DNA of 64,000 nucleotides from Pseudoscleropodium purum (Eukaryota > Streptophyta > Bryopsida > Hypnales > Brachytheciaceae). Position 1 is the stretch's first letter. Every line of letters starts with the position of its first letter. The translations under genes and the position numbers were made by a program. Where the stretch lies: contig OZ017795.1 of assembly GCA_963969395.1 (NCBI GenBank), forward strand, positions 20,069,063-20,133,062. The letters are read 5' to 3'. Shown one piece after another: positions 22,564 through 40,700 of the stretch. The notes below the pieces were generated by a model. The model was not told the DNA's origin. It ran no database searches and saw only the letters and a list, made by a program, of their open reading frames with translations.

Positions 22564-22701
22564 CTAGCGGGAATCTCGTGAGGCGAAGAAGGCGATGAAG
22601 AGAAGGAGGAGCACGAAGAGGATGGGCTGCAGGAGGTCCTGCAGCACGAACGAAGCGAAGAGGCAAAGGGCGACGACGGCCAAGGACTCACGAGGCTCCA
22701 T
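22564..22701 (-). CDS. Candidate small hydrophobic membrane protein, 45 aa
   Basis: ATG at 22701 opens a 45-codon frame ending at 22564, within a local GC-rich island (about 22490-22760). After MEPRES it is almost entirely hydrophobic, with two Leu/Val/Phe-rich runs (about residues 7-20 and 24-40) around a short QDLLQP turn, and ends in charged RDSR. That is the profile of a small one- or two-pass membrane peptide. A longer frame through the same codons starts at 22878, but its extra part has no hydrophobic pattern. I do not recognise a family, and the island could instead be a leader exon of a plus-strand transcript. Confidence 0.3.
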   Translation of the reverse strand: MEPRESLAVVALCLFASFVLQDLLQPILFVLLLLFIAFFASRDSR

Positions 22702-22919
22702 GGAGAGCTGCGGAGATGGGCATCGCCATAGCCAGGAAAACACTGCTGCGACAGGCCGGGGGCTCTCCAGGTAGGGAATCAAACCTTTTTTGTTTGAAGA
22801 AAATCTCTGCGAAGGCTCCTCCGAGCATTCCCATTCGTATTGTTGTACGCACAACCAAGAATAATTTTGTGGGGCCATGCCTGTTGTGTGGAGTTGGAGA
22901 TGTTATTCACCATTGATCT

Positions 22920-25900
22920 AACTTGGAAGTAAGTTATGGATTAGATAAGGCTTGTGAGCGGAGTGGCCTGAGAGCAATATGGGACATAATGTCAAGTCCA
23001 ATAGTTCATCACAAATGCCTATATCTGTATCTTTTGCAAATCTAAATTTGTAGAAAGAAGGAAGATATTATGTAGTAAGATGCTTTTCTAATTCTCCAAT
23101 TGGAATGGTGTTAAATTTGCCTTGAATATTGAACTTGGCACTATGGTAACCAAGCTTCATAGCATCCAAAGAAGCAATTGATTAATGATCATGTTAATAA
23201 TTTTTTTAACATCGAAAGAATGAGACCTATCACAAGGGTACTTAGTCAAGAATGATTTGATCATTGAACCAATATATAGCCTCGAAGTGCATTCTTCATT
23301 TCTAAAGTATTTTGGAAATAAATCTATCAACCTCAAAGTCCTCATAGGATTAATGTTAAAAAAAAAATTTGGATTATAGCACATTTTTGTTTATATCTAT
23401 ATACAAATATATTATTTCCTTCAATTTCATCAAATTGGTCATAAAAAAAGGTCATCTTATAAAGATTAAAGAATTGTTTTACATGAGTGAGAAGGAATTT
23501 AAGCGAAATATTGGTTTGAAGGACTTTGTTCATCATTCAAAGTATAGATGTATAGTCTAAACCCCTTTTGGGAGCCTTTGATGGTTCAAATTAAGTATAA
23601 ATGTTCTAAGTCTAATAGACTAAAATGAAAAGCACATGAAAGAAGATAATAAAGGTCAAATTAGACTCAGAAGTGGCTTGAAACAATGTGCCTATTGGAT
23701 AATGAGGATATAAAGGCTCATCAAGAAGTTTATTTTCCTCATTAGCTACACTAATAGGAGTGTCAATCAAGTACAAGTTCTTTTAAGCAATCTACTTGGT
23801 TGTGGTTCCTTCCTTTGAATGCTTGAATGTTTTTGTTTGATGAAGAAAGAAAAAAAGAGATTCTATCCTATGACTTAAGCTAGTGATTGATGTGAATTTA
23901 AATAATTATTTTCCTTTGTGTGGTTGTATGTATTATTTGATTAAATATATAAACCAATCAACTTGAATCTTGAAGAATTCACATATATTGATCCATTGTA
24001 CTCAATGTTTAAATGTGAAGATACATCATTCCTGCACAAATGATATATAATTGATAGTGGTCAAATAAATATGAGGACTATAGATAGCTAAATGGATATT
24101 GGATGCAATCAAGTAAATGGAACCACGTGAGGAATTTCTAATTGTGTAAAGCTTGTTATTTGTTTATTATTTTGTTCATTGTTTTGTTTTTTGTTCAAAT
24201 AGAGGTTATTGCTAGAATTTTGTACAAATGTAATAGTTTCTTGCAAGAATGACTTAAGAACACTAACAGTGAAGTATGTCAAATTAGAAATACATGCATA
24301 TATAGATTAGAAAGAGGGATGGATGACATGATGAAAAATTCTTTGACAACTTGTAGTGTCCACTTAAGGCACAAAATGAGATCATGGATGAGTGAATCTA
24401 CATGAGTCTAAGAAGTAACTAAACACAAAGTGAGTATTGACTAGCTTAAGAGAAGTTAAGAAGATTTACTATTTTGTCTCTTACATTATGATGTACCATA
24501 TACATATTGAAATATTGGCTAATTGTCTAAATACTTGGTCTATTAGACAATAATTAGAGTGTTAAAAAAAACCTCTAATGGGTAGTTGCATGGAAGAGTG
24601 GCCCAGAAATGGCATCCATGGCCTTGTTATAAGTCACTAAAATTGAAGGCTATTCCCTTTGATGACTACTACATTAAAATTGAATAGAATTTTTTTGAAG
24701 AGAAGGACAATTGACCTTAATTTTCTAAAATAAAAAAAATGATAATAATAATTACTTATTAAAAAAATGTTCCCAAAATTTGACTTTCATTTCAACTACT
24801 AAAAAGTCCCTACTTCTATATTAATAAAAAAATTCTTATAATATAAAAAACATTTCGCTAAAACAAAACATTTAAAGCACTTATAACAAAGTCACTAGAA
24901 AACATTTCAAAATATCTATATTTTCAAAAAAGTTCATATGTAATGTTTTGTTCAATTGGACAAGTTTATAAATTGCACTTCAAAAGTCCCATACTCCCAT
25001 TAAAAATTAAAAATTCTTAAACTAACTATATAAATGTCTTCAAAATCAAGTTGTTAAATATTTTGGGCAAGAACATTGTAAGAAGATGTACCTATTTGTG
25101 GCCTAGAGCCTTTGAAATGCATCTATGAAAGATATTGTGGATTGCGGTAAAACATTGTCATGTTATCAAGTAGTCTTGTTTTGACTATGGATAAGTTTGA
25201 GAAAGGTTTTGTGGGTTGTTGTAAAATATTGCCATAGTAGCAAGTAGATCTATTTTGACTATGGGTAAGTTCGTGAAAGGTATTGTGGGTTGTAGTAAAA
25301 TGCTAACTAGATGTGAAAAACACATAGAAAGGACAACCGTGAGGTATGCTTGGCAAAAAATTAGAAATGGATGGATGTATACCATAGATGAAAAGAGAAG
25401 CATTTTATACAAATCAAGTGGTAGAAAGTAAAACAAACCATATTGGATATATAAAGCAAGAATTGTGTTCAAAAATATAATTTTTAAAACAACGTTCAAA
25501 TGTCCAATGATCAAGCTCCCAACCTCAAATTATCCCATATTCTATGTATAAAACCTTTGTATCCTTCATTTTTACTAAATGTCAATGAAGTAATTCCTTT
25601 ACTTTGCCATAAAATTTTTTCTTGATGGTAGATAGTAAGTTCTCTTTAATTTGTGTTGAATTTGACAAATTTATTTATTTATTTAAATGATTATTTTAAA
25701 CCGATTGTGCCCTAGTAGATATGATATGCACCAATTGTTGTCTCAAAAGATGTTTGAACATTGAAATTGACATCTCAACAAAATAGTCTTAAAATTCTCA
25801 AACAACGCAAAAGTTTGCTAACTAGGCATGCCACATCATCTTCACAATTCACCATGTCACTTTTTTGCTGCTACATTAGGTAATACATTTTAGATGGGCC

Positions 25901-26576
25901 TGATGAAAAAAATCCCACATGGCTTTCTTTGCCAACACTTTGTAGCCAAATATTTGATATTATATCCAAAGTTGAATTTAGCATTTAAAAAGCATCTTTA
26001 TTTCAACATAAGCTCAAATTTTTTCTTGAAATGTCATTGTCAAAGGATGGGACTTTATATAAGGTGTCAAAAGTATTTAATATGTTTTTCAATATACTAA
26101 GTTAATACTTTTGGAATGATTTGCTTAAGGAAAATAACCTTATATACAACAAGAAAAAGATCCATCACAAAGACCTAGGGAATGTTCAATTAAAGTCTTG
26201 GATCAACCTATGACAAACTTTTTTCAACAAGTCACATAAGGGCTATATTAGGTTGAGTTCGTGGTCATGTTAGGAAATACTAAGTATTGTTATTGCTTTA
26301 AGTGAATAAGATGACCATTATGGACACACTCTTTGTTGATTTTGTGGTAGTTTAGAGACTCTTTTTCTTCCAATTGAGCAACATATTTCAAAAAGTCATA
26401 ACAAATTAGTACTTTATAAAAAAAAAATTACAATTGCTCTCCTCATTTGTCTTGGCATGAAAAAATTTAAATAATTTTCAACAATGCCAACAAGGCAAAC
26501 CAATCATTCTGCCTGTTGTAGGTTAGTTTCCCTCACTGTATATTGAAAACCTTATCCTTCCTTGATGTTACCTATT
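22920..26576. other. AT-rich non-coding DNA with a small tandem repeat
   Basis: About 3.6 kb of AT-rich intergenic DNA. Apart from the 74-bp tandem repeat at 25127-25315, I see only short AT-biased frames and simple-sequence runs. Confidence 0.6.
25127..25315. repeat. 74-bp tandem repeat, about 2.5 units
   Basis: Units start at 25127, 25201 and 25275 with GAAAGATATTGTGG, GAAAGGTTTTGTGG and GAAAGGTATTGTGG. They share TTTTGACTATGG and AAGTAG words. The last unit is partial. Confidence 0.8.
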
Positions 26577-27107
26577 TCATTTTTTGGTGGAACTGGTACA
26601 TTTTTGTCTTTCATTTGAAAATGCAAATTCCAACCCTGCTTGATGGAAGTTTGCCCTGAAAATGTGGGTGAAGAATATTATTGAATTTAGAGTGAATTGA
26701 GGTGAGACGCCTAATTTAGGACCAACCTTGGCGTAGGAATTTGGGTCAAAGCTCAGTACCATTTTTAACACGCCATAGCAATTGCTTCCGCAGTAGTGCT
26801 TAGAGAACGCCATGTCGGCAACCCTGATGAGAACGATTTCTCTACCAACGAACGTCGTCAACGAGTCCCGACGGTACGTCCAGAAGTGGGACGAATACAA
26901 TGTCTCAAGTTGACGAGGGTAAAACGATTCGCTAAGAACGAGGACGAGAACTGAAGCTCTTCCGTCCAGCACTGTAGATGGGAGCCCCATCCGGGCCCCC
27001 CTGTTCTGCCATTGCCTCTCATCCCGTTTTCTCTTGCCGAGATCGCTCCTTCTCGATCGCGCGGACTTGCGCGCGTTGGGGTTCGTGTCGACTCGATTTA
27101 CTTCCAT
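26577..27107 (-). CDS. Hypothetical gene start, possibly first exon of a J-domain protein
   Basis: A GC-rich open stretch starts at ATG 27107 (basic: KRKRDERQ) and has a second ATG at about 26813. That second start would give a short exon, MAFSKHYCGSNCYGVLKM, followed by a GTACTG donor-like site; GTACTG is a donor form used elsewhere in this window. YCG-x2-CYxVL followed by a hydrophobic residue resembles the beginning of some J domains. I found no second exon with the HPD motif on the minus strand, so this is a guess. The remaining codons down to 26577 look like intron read-through. It sits head-to-head with the NDR gene at 28240, so a shared promoter region around 27110-27250 is plausible. 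Confidence 0.3.
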   Translation of the reverse strand: MEVNRVDTNPNARKSARSRRSDLGKRKRDERQWQNRGARMGLPSTVLDGRASVLVLVLSESFYPRQLETLYSSHFWTYRRDSLTTFVGREIVLIRVADMAFSKHYCGSNCYGVLKMVLSFDPNSYAKVGPKLGVSPQFTLNSIIFFTHIFRANFHQAGLEFAFSNERQKCTSSTKK

Positions 27108-28239
27108 TAACGCCGAACGGCGCTTAAACCGCCGAAATTGCTACGGTAATGCGTCTGCGCGGGCACTTTCTCACGTCACGGAGCTAGACGCCGTTTTTTT
27201 AGGTTTTTAGGTTTGTGTATTGGTCAGTTGCAGAAGGTGCGCTCCATTTGTGAACTTTCGTCGTTAAGCTTGGCTTTTGCGTAAAGGAAGTTTGCTTTGT
27301 TTTGGCAGCTGAAATTATCGATGAGGAATTTGACATTTGCCTGATGAGTGCGGTTCTTGTTTTGCGGTTCTAAATGTGTGGACAGTTAGGAGGTGAAAAT
27401 TGAGTCTTGGCAATGTTGCAAGAGTAGAGCTTAGGTTCTTCGTGAAGCTGTTCGATCATTATTTCGCTACTGTTCAAGTATTTGCGTGATAAAACCCCTA
27501 CCCTGGCGTCGTAGGGTTTCGTTTCTTCCAGTGGAGAAGGTAGCTCTGCAAATGTAGGAGAGATTGGAAGCATGCAGGAGAGTGTGGATCTTCCAGAGTT
27601 TGTGGCATGTTTTCTTTCCAACTGAAACAAGAAGTTGATGGTGAAATTATGAGCAAGCTGGACGAGGTGAACTTGAGAGCAAAGAATTGAGTGTGCAAGA
27701 GCGTGTCCATTCGAGTCCTCGTTATCTAGGAAGCGGTAGGAGTTGCAACTTTCTTCTAGTCTTCGAAATCCTAAGAGTGTTTTGGTAGTCACTTAAACTG
27801 TAGTTCCTTGGATTTTGTTTACTTCGAGGAGCCTTCTTGGTCGTACATGAATCTATTCTTTGCTGATCGTGTTGGAACACATCAATGCTATTCGTATAAT
27901 ACTCTATAGCTGAGGTGGGATGCAATTGTGACGATGAGTTGTGCATGTTCTGTAATTCTGCCTCGTTAGCTTGATGCGACGCTCAGGTGTGGAAATACTG
28001 GCTAGCGACAAGCTCTCTCACTTTCGTCTTGTGTAACGAAGTCAGATCAAAGTAAGAATTTTGCTTCTTGCGAAGTTTCCGTATGCCATTGAAATTACAT
28101 CCGATAATTGGTGAATTTTAACAATGAGAAGTTGAGCAGCTGTTAGAGCAGAGAGGACATCTTATGGGAGTAGAAATGGTCTTGTGGCTAATTCTTTCAA
28201 GGATAAAAAGCGGTTGGTAAGGCCATTAGAAGGTCTGAG
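27108..28239 (+). promoter_or_regulatory. Promoter and long 5' leader region of the first NDR gene
   Basis: About 1.1 kb of raised GC content directly upstream of the NDR start at 28240. It includes a probable transcribed leader and the gap to the divergent minus-strand candidate at 27107. Short reading frames on both strands here lack domains. Splice sites inside the leader cannot be decided from sequence alone. Confidence 0.4.
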
Positions 28240-33243
<5,004 letters not shown>

Positions 33244-33805
33244 GTAGTTTTTCTATTTTTTCCTTAATTCATTTCCAAGCATTGTGCAGTTGCCAGGCAC
33301 TAGTAACATGTCTGCATACCTACTTGATTGTGAGGTTTGCATCTGTACCTCGTCCAAAAGGGCTCAACACAGGACTGACATGAATATGTATTTAACCCCC
33401 GAAGGACCAAGCATTTGAGCGAAAGTTCCAAACCTTGCAATACCTGGTTCAATTTTGCTCCAAAAGTCATGTGGGAAGCTTGATGATTTTTTTTTCAGAC
33501 ATTGGGGTACAAAATTCCTACAAATTGCCTATTCTGCCATTCAAATTTTTTTGCAAAATATAGAATACAATTGTCAGTTTTTGTCTTGCATATTTAACAT
33601 TCAATGTTTATGCAATTTGAATCAACCTAAACCAAATTTCAGTTTCAAAATATCAAAACTCAGTTTTTGGTAATATGTTTTATTTAATATTCATTGTTTT
33701 AAGAGTGATAATTCATTGAAAGACATTGGTGATGAATTTTTTTATTTTGATTGCATAGATATCTAGAAAGCATTCATGTGTACAGTTTTCAATTTAAAAA
33801 ATTCA
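33244..33805. other. 3' flank of the first NDR gene
   Basis: GC-richer for about 200 bp after the stop, which should include the 3' UTR, then AT-rich non-coding DNA. No terminator or poly(A) site was assigned. Confidence 0.4.
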
Positions 33806-35170
33806 TTAACCCCTAAAGTCTTGTTGTCCCTATGGGAACAAAATGGATTTGGGATAACTTGTGTAACTTCAATTTTGGATATGATTTTGTAATTTCTTTT
33901 TCAACCCTGTAAGAATGGTACTGGCCAGAGTGGTTTGTTGGATGAATTCGCTTGGTATTGAAAGATGGAAAAAAGTGTTTTTTCATCCACTTTATTTATT
34001 GGAAGGGTTCTTGTGAATAGCATTGCAAAGTCTGTCATTGACTTTCCTAAAGAAAAATATAGTGCTCAATCCATGGATTGGCCTTTAGAGTCTATTGTGG
34101 CCATTTTTTGCTATTTTCTCTTGATGTGAATTTCAGTCATAAAATTAATGTTTTTTGAATTTGAGTCCAACTATTGAAATGAAGTTTATCCTAATTGAAA
34201 ATTTTTTAAAATCTATAAATTTCAATCTTTTATAGCAATATGAATTTTAACTATGATTTGTTAATTTTTTCTAATTTTAGAATGATATGGAAACTTTGAT
34301 ATATATCATGATATTCTGTACTAAAATATACATCTATGGTGAAAATTTCATATTTTTTTAATACATTTTGTATTTGATATGGATTCTTTCCATTTAAAAA
34401 AAATTCACAATATTTTCAAATTTTCTCTAAAAAAATTGGAAAATTTTATAGCTTTTAGTCGACATATGACTTCATCTTTGAAAAATAAATTAAGATTTTT
34501 TCATTCATATCCAATTGCAAAATGGTAGCAAACAAATTGATGATAGTTGATGTTTGAAATTAGTGATAACAGGCCTATCATTGCAATGTTAAGAAGAAAA
34601 AAAAACATTAGTATCTTAGAAATATACTTTTCTAATTTCAATCAATGCCTTGTAGCAAAAATTATGCTACAATAAGCTCAAAACGGGGTAGACCACGCAA
34701 CAAAAAAATCCACATGAACTTGAATTTAATTTTTTTTTAAATTCTTTTCTCATAGATTATATTTTTGTCTACGTAGGAAGCTTTGATTAATCCCATTTGG
34801 ATTAGTGATGTGAAAGTTATGGAGTTTCTTGTTTTGCAAGCAATTGTGAAAACTTCTTGAGAAAAATAATGTATTAGATTCATTTTCAAACTCAGTTTTC
34901 ACAATTTAAAAAAAAAAAGACTTTGTCAAGGTTAAATATGCTTACTAAAACAATGTCAATGGATGGTAATAATGTGTTTCAATTCCATTGTAGAGCTATT
35001 AACAATTTAGCTTACCTTCAATCTCATATGAACTTCTAGTACTTTTCAATTTTTTAAAGAATGAAAATGATGTGTATATTTTTGAATTTTTTTTTTTTAA
35101 GACCTTTAATTTGAATCTTCAAGATAAAAAAATTTTAAATCAAAAGGTTTAGTGCCAAAATTTTAAAATT
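33806..35170. mobile_element. Diverged TTAA-flanked element, right end missing
   Basis: It begins with TTAA followed by CCCCTAAAGTC and a GTCCCTATGGGAACAAA segment like the start of the elements at 54.5 and 56.2 kb. Internal blocks at 34690-35060 (AGCTCAAAA, TCTACGT..GAAGCTTTGATT, GAGCTATTAACAA, TTTTTTAAAGAATGAAAAT) follow the same order as those copies. It is about twice as long as them to the same point, so it carries an insertion. The terminal TAGGGGTTAA end was not found. Confidence 0.6.
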
Positions 35171-36656
35171 AACCTTAAAGAATGATGAGGCCAAAAAGTG
35201 GTCAATGGATGATTTCAATCATTATTTATTGTAGAAACAAAAATACACCTATTTCTCTACTAATTAAAGCAATTTTGGTGACTATCTTGGTCATAGGAAA
35301 GATTTGGCAATTTTACCCTTTTGTTTACCCTTTTTATTTCTAGTGTTAAGATAGTCAATATAAAAACAATCAACACACAATACTTCATTTTAACAAATAT
35401 AAATACATTTATAATACAATTAAAACAAAATCAAGCAAAACAAAAAATCTTACCACAAATGTATCCAAACCAACAAACTTCTACTCATAACAAACACACT
35501 TGCTTTATCCACAAATACATAAACATTGTACTAACATAGTTACATAGCACTAAAAATTCACCTAGACATTGAGGTTTAGAATAGAATAGAACTTTTATAA
35601 AGAGACAAGTTTAGACCACTTTAACACATTACATTAGAGAGGTTTATTACAATAGGGAGGACTATTTGCATTCATGATGTTTGTATGCAAGCTAGGCCAA
35701 GTTTGTAGGACACGAACCCCTACAAGGTGAATTTTGTGTTATGTAGGGTAAATATAAAAAAATCCTCCTATTTTGTGTTCTGTTAATTCCATGTTCTTCA
35801 CCTCATCTAGTTAATTTGGGGTCTTTGATTGCAAATACAAATTCAAAATTTGCAAATTTTGTCATGTGTGGCAAATAAAAAATTTATGGAATAAATTCAC
35901 CTTGCAAGTCCCACTTTGTAAGATGGATTTTGTGTCCTATACTAGGTTCAATAATCAATATTACATTAGAGGGTACTATTTATTAGAAATTCTATTGTAG
36001 TAAGGAATGTACTCTCTAACAACAATACATACTTCTTGTGTCATGTATACTATCTAATGGACAATCTTGTATCTTGTAAGACCCCAAACAAGTGATTTTC
36101 AAGTAATTTACTCCAGTTCTGTCGAAAGAACTAGAGTTTTATCTAGCTCTCTCAATGCCAAAAACACCAAAAAGATTTGGGCTCCAACTCTCCGACTTTA
36201 ACCTTGAAGCACTTCGACATCCAAATATTTTGGACAATGAAGAGAGGGCTTCCAAGCGTTGTGTACTATTGAGTAGTTCAACAAACTTTTTATTCATCTA
36301 GTGTAATGAATCTTGAAAAAAAAAACTTTCCTTAATGACCAATTTCATGAAATTACAACTGTAAACAATATTTCTATAAAAAAGATATAAGCAAAAATGT
36401 AAAAACATTTTTTTAAAGGATTGAGGCATTAAGGGGTTTAAATTGGCTACGGCACTGTTATTTCCTTCCTCCCCGTCTCCATTAAAAGAATGACCCAATT
36501 GCCAGCTAGTGTCTGCTTGCAATGGAGTCATGCCAGCCAAGCTCCATGAGAGCGGCGCCCCCCACTCAGTCTCATTTGACAGCAAGAATCCAGCGTTTGC
36601 CAAACAGTTTTGGACTCATAAAAAGGTAGTCTGTACATTTTTCTTGCAACTTAAGC
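35171..36656. other. AT-rich non-coding DNA
   Basis: Intergenic AT-rich sequence. A slightly GC-richer patch around 36460-36600 has no convincing exon. No repeat end or RNA gene was recognised. Confidence 0.5.
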
Positions 36657-36950
36657 AAAATAATACAAAGTGCTCAATTCGAGAGGTTATGTAGAACATT
36701 AAAAAAATTGATATTCTATCCATGCTCTAAGGGCTGCTTCACACTATGGACGAAAGTCAAGAAGAGGTCATGGATTTCCACCAATCACATTTCAAGAAAT
36801 CAAGAATTTGTACAAAATAATACAAAATGCTCAATTGGAGAGGTTATATAGAATATTAAAAACTTTGATATTCTATCCATGTTCCAAGGGCCACTGTACA
36901 CTATGGATGAAGGTCAAGAGGTTGTGGATTTCCACCAATCACATTTCAGG
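36657..36950. repeat. Tandem duplication, period 157 bp
   Basis: 36657-36799 and 36814-36950 are direct copies, each running from AAAATAATACAAA(G/A)TGCTCAATT to CCACCAATCACATTTCA, with mismatches and a short deletion. No coding frame is conserved between the copies. Confidence 0.85.
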
Positions 36951-39900
36951 TAACCTCAAGAATTCAGCCTCTTTACTCTTCTTGCTAGAAGGCGTATATA
37001 GTCCATAGGCCAAGGCCTTCCAACTATCTACAAAATGGCAATAAATTGCCTACATGGCGACGAACTCTCAAAGAAAGTTTGGATTAGCTAGAAATGAAGA
37101 CCCAATTAAACTATAGTCAAGAAGCCATAAAAAATTGACAAGATCTCAAACACTAGATTGGTATGGATTTGGACTTTGGCCTTGGCCTTTAAAGACTTCA
37201 CACTATGGCTACCCAAATGGAGAGGCAGTGGGAGCTCCATGGCCAAGAGTTTGGACTTTGGGCTTGGCCTTGGTAGGCTTTAAACTATGACTTGCCAAAG
37301 GCTCCAATTTTTGTATTTTATTGCCTATTTTGTGCTCATTTCTTTGGACTTCAACAAAGTTTGGCCACAATTTCACAACTTCTTGACTTGGACGGTCATA
37401 ATGTGAAGTGGCCCTAAGTTAATTTAGATTCATAAGTTTTTCATTAAATTCTAAACTCATCTATGAATTTTACATCTAGTTCACTACCAGAATTGTGTCA
37501 CAACAGTAAAAGTCCATTTTGAATGCATTAAATTTGGTAGACAGAATGAACTACAATATGAGAAATGGTGGAAACCAATTGTAGGCAAAACTAGAATATG
37601 CATTGTAAGAGTGTTTCGGACAAAAGAAAACTAATCTTCAAATAGGATATTGCAATTGCTTTTCAACTAAAGAATGATAAAAAAAATTGGTCCTTTTACA
37701 TAGGGTAAAGGTACAATTGTTTATTCTTGGAATTTTGTGCAAAAAGGAGAGATCTTGTACAATAGTTTTGACCTCCAATGAGTACTTCATTTTTATTTTT
37801 AAAGTAAATGATTCACACAATACCAAAAAAGGTGATTTCCATGGCCACCAACCTATCCTTCGAGGGTTAAGTACAACAAACATTGAAATGTATCAAATCA
37901 TCAAATTCTGAAAAAGAAAAAGGAGACTATATATTTTGTTCTAAGAGCACCTTCAACTTGGTGCGCCCAATGCACTTCAACAATTCATGGTGGGACTTTA
38001 GTAAAATCCATGCCCAATCATTACTCATGCAATAGAAACAAGCATTGCGGGGTCTTTAAAATGAAGCCTGGACACTCAACAATTGAAGGCCCTCTCAATT
38101 GTTGCAAAAGCATAGATTTTAGACGATTCAATAAAAACAACATGGTTTGTGCCAAAAACAAAAACAAATTAGAAGTTCTCCATGTTTCTCCATTTGTAAA
38201 GACAAGCAACAATAACCATGTGGATAATGAAATAGGAGAAATAAGAAAAAATGTGTTGTAACAAGCCTCCATGGTATGTAATGGTGGGGATTTTCCCTCA
38301 AAGTGTAACTGGTACCTCTACTGGGCTCTTTGCACCCTTTGCTACGCATCATTTTTTACCAAGTGAACCATGGTGTAGAGGCTCTAATCAAGTAGACTGT
38401 CAATGGTTTTTATTAATATTTAAAATTAGTTTGATTTTCTATATTTAGAACCATGATGTGTTAATGTTTATTTTAGTTATGAAGTAGTATTTGGGCATGG
38501 GCAATGATTGAATTGTGAAGTATGGAGGGTACATGAATGAAGAGTCTACTATAAGGAGTTGAAATGATTGGATTTTCCTAAAATGAACTAAATAATCAAA
38601 ACTACCATATATGGTGGTCACACTTGGTAAAAAATATTTTAAAAAATAAATGCTAAAATTTTGGAGATACTAATATTTTAATTGTATGAAAAAACAAATC
38701 TTTCAATTTTTAGGCATCTTTCATTCATAAATTGAAACTTTAATTATTTGGGACATAGTATTGCCTTTAACCACAAAATATGTTTTTTTTCCCCTTAAAA
38801 CAACAAAACAAGCCCTTGGGAACAAACGACATTGGACCTAATCAAACTATTTATGTTGATATGTTAAATTAAACCAATATCAAATGTAAAACAACATGGT
38901 TTTCATTCAATTTTTAAAAATTTACTATTGAAGATTCTTCTAGAATTCATATATTGAAATTCTTATGATTTTTTTATTTTTAAACTTTTGAAATCCTATT
39001 TGAAAAAGAAGCTCAAAATGATTGTAATAGCAATGAATTTTAAGGCAATTCAAAAACAAAAATACCCTACACAAATATGTCCTATCTATGCTTGCAACAC
39101 TACTCTACCAAAGTCATATTATTTAAAACACAAGATCATAACTTGGAATATTTTAAAAATTAAATATTTTTGCCAAAATTGATTAGAAACTAAAGAATTT
39201 TGATCATACTAGACTATGGATATTTGTTGTGTCATATTGTTTTTCATTGGTAGTTTGATGAAGAAAATTAAAGTTTAGTATATGGAGTTAGGATATGATT
39301 TGGGGTTTGATGATATGTAAGAAATATATATGTATGTAATTTTGAATGTTGACTAAGATTTTGTGGACAACTTGACAATTTGAGGAACATCTTAATTGGA
39401 TCAAATATCTAATTGGATTTGTTGACTTCCATCTTTAGTTTTCTAAGTTCATGCCATCCTCATGCTAGTAGTGATGAGCATGCTTGAGACATATCATTAT
39501 TAAAGAATGCACATAGGCTCTAAAACACTTAATATAGAAGGCCTCAAAATATTCATTTAAGACAAGGGAATTATTTTTAGTATACTAAGGATATTTAATC
39601 AATTCATGACATTCTTTCTTAGACCACTTGTATGATTCACTAAGAAATGGTAAACTCCACTATTTAATGTAAGTGTACCAATTACAAATTGTCTTCTTCT
39701 CTTCTTAGTTGTATCCCTGTCTACATCTATTTAACATTTTAAATAAGTATACATCCATTATGAACCCTATCCTCATTAAATATTATTATTTACATCTCTC
39801 CAATGTTTCAATCCCTGAAATTTTGGGCAGAAATTTTTATTGGAGACATAGATTGAGGGAGAGGGTCCATAATCCATACTTAAAACTATTTTTTTTTTTT

Positions 39901-40218
39901 TTTTTTGTTGTTGTTACAATGAGATCTCTTGAATTGAGTGTCTAATTCTTGTGTTCTTGGTACCACTGGAAAGCCTTCCACGAGGAGTTCACAAACTTTG
40001 TTTTGTGGCATTCTAACTCATGGCAAAAAAAATATAGAATTTCTAAATTTTTATGAATTAGAAAATTAGAAAAATTACGTTTACTTTTATTTTGGTTGTG
40101 ACACCAGCACATGGCACACTACAGTAGTGAATGTGGATATGCCTAGCCTACTGTAGCATACCCAGCGCCTAACTTACTATACCCAGCGCGGTACAGTGGT
40201 ACACTGAACATGTGTCTC
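36951..40218. other. AT-rich intergenic DNA between the two NDR genes
   Basis: About 3.3 kb of AT-rich sequence. Short frames at 38010-38272 on both strands have no recognisable domain. Around 40110-40190 there are small near-palindromes (CACTACAGTAGTG, CCTACTGTAG) and two ACCCAGCGC words just before a TATA-like site. Confidence 0.55.
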
Positions 40219-40225
40219 TATAAAA
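40219..40225 (+). promoter_or_regulatory. Candidate TATA box for the second NDR gene
   Basis: TATAAAA sits at the sharp change from AT-rich intergenic DNA to the GC-rich leader (from about 40260). A transcript starting about 30 bp later would have a leader of about 700 nt before the ATG at 40953. Short upstream reading frames would lie inside it. Confidence 0.45.
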
Positions 40226-40640
40226 CCGTATATTCAACCTTAAAATAATGTAGCAGTACGAAGGGAGTGACAGAAATTAAGCAAGTGAGATATTGTCTGA
40301 AGTAAAAGCAGAGCGATCCCATCCGCAGTAAATACACTCTGCCAAGCCGGGGCCGGGAGGGTCCCCGGCTAATTCCAGGCAAAACGGGCGTCCGCCCGCC
40401 GGCCCCTCCAACTGTCCCTGGACGAGCGGCCGGCGAGGACCCGACGACCGTCTCCGTTCGTCGAGAACGCGACGAAAGACGGGCGGCGAGGAGCGGGCGG
40501 CGGGGAGGGCGTTGGTGGTGGTGTTGTTGCAGCGACGGGGAAGGGCCTATCGCCATAGCCAGCCCCACCGAGACAGCCAGGAAGGAAGCGAACCAAACGA
40601 AGGCGCCGAAGAACGGCGACGACAAGCCTTGGACGAGGAC

Positions 40641-40700
40641 GAAGACGAAGAAGAAGGAAGAAGAAGGAAGAAGAAGAAAGAAGAAGGAGAAGAAGGAGAA
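40641..40700. repeat. GAA/GGA-rich purine tract in the NDR copy 2 leader
   Basis: About 60 bp made only of purines except for single C or T bases, mostly GAAGAA and GGAAGAA units. Purine or pyrimidine tracts like this are common in plant 5' leaders. Confidence 0.8.

Noticed and set aside
22133..22666. Minus-strand 177-codon frame starting MPLRFVRAAG
   Set aside because: It overlaps the 45-codon hydrophobic frame in another frame, has no domain, and runs out into AT-rich DNA.
27370..27946. Overlapping minus-strand reading frames of 70-140 codons
   Set aside because: They lie in the NDR copy 1 leader region, overlap in different frames and show no domain.
38010..38352. Overlapping 74-83-codon frames on both strands
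   Set aside because: AT-rich intergenic DNA, open in several frames, with no recognisable motif or splice partner.
40218..40625. Minus-strand 135-codon frame with a hydrophobic N-terminus
   Set aside because: It has no ATG start, lies in the GC-rich leader of NDR copy 2, and the rest is Pro/Arg-rich low complexity.
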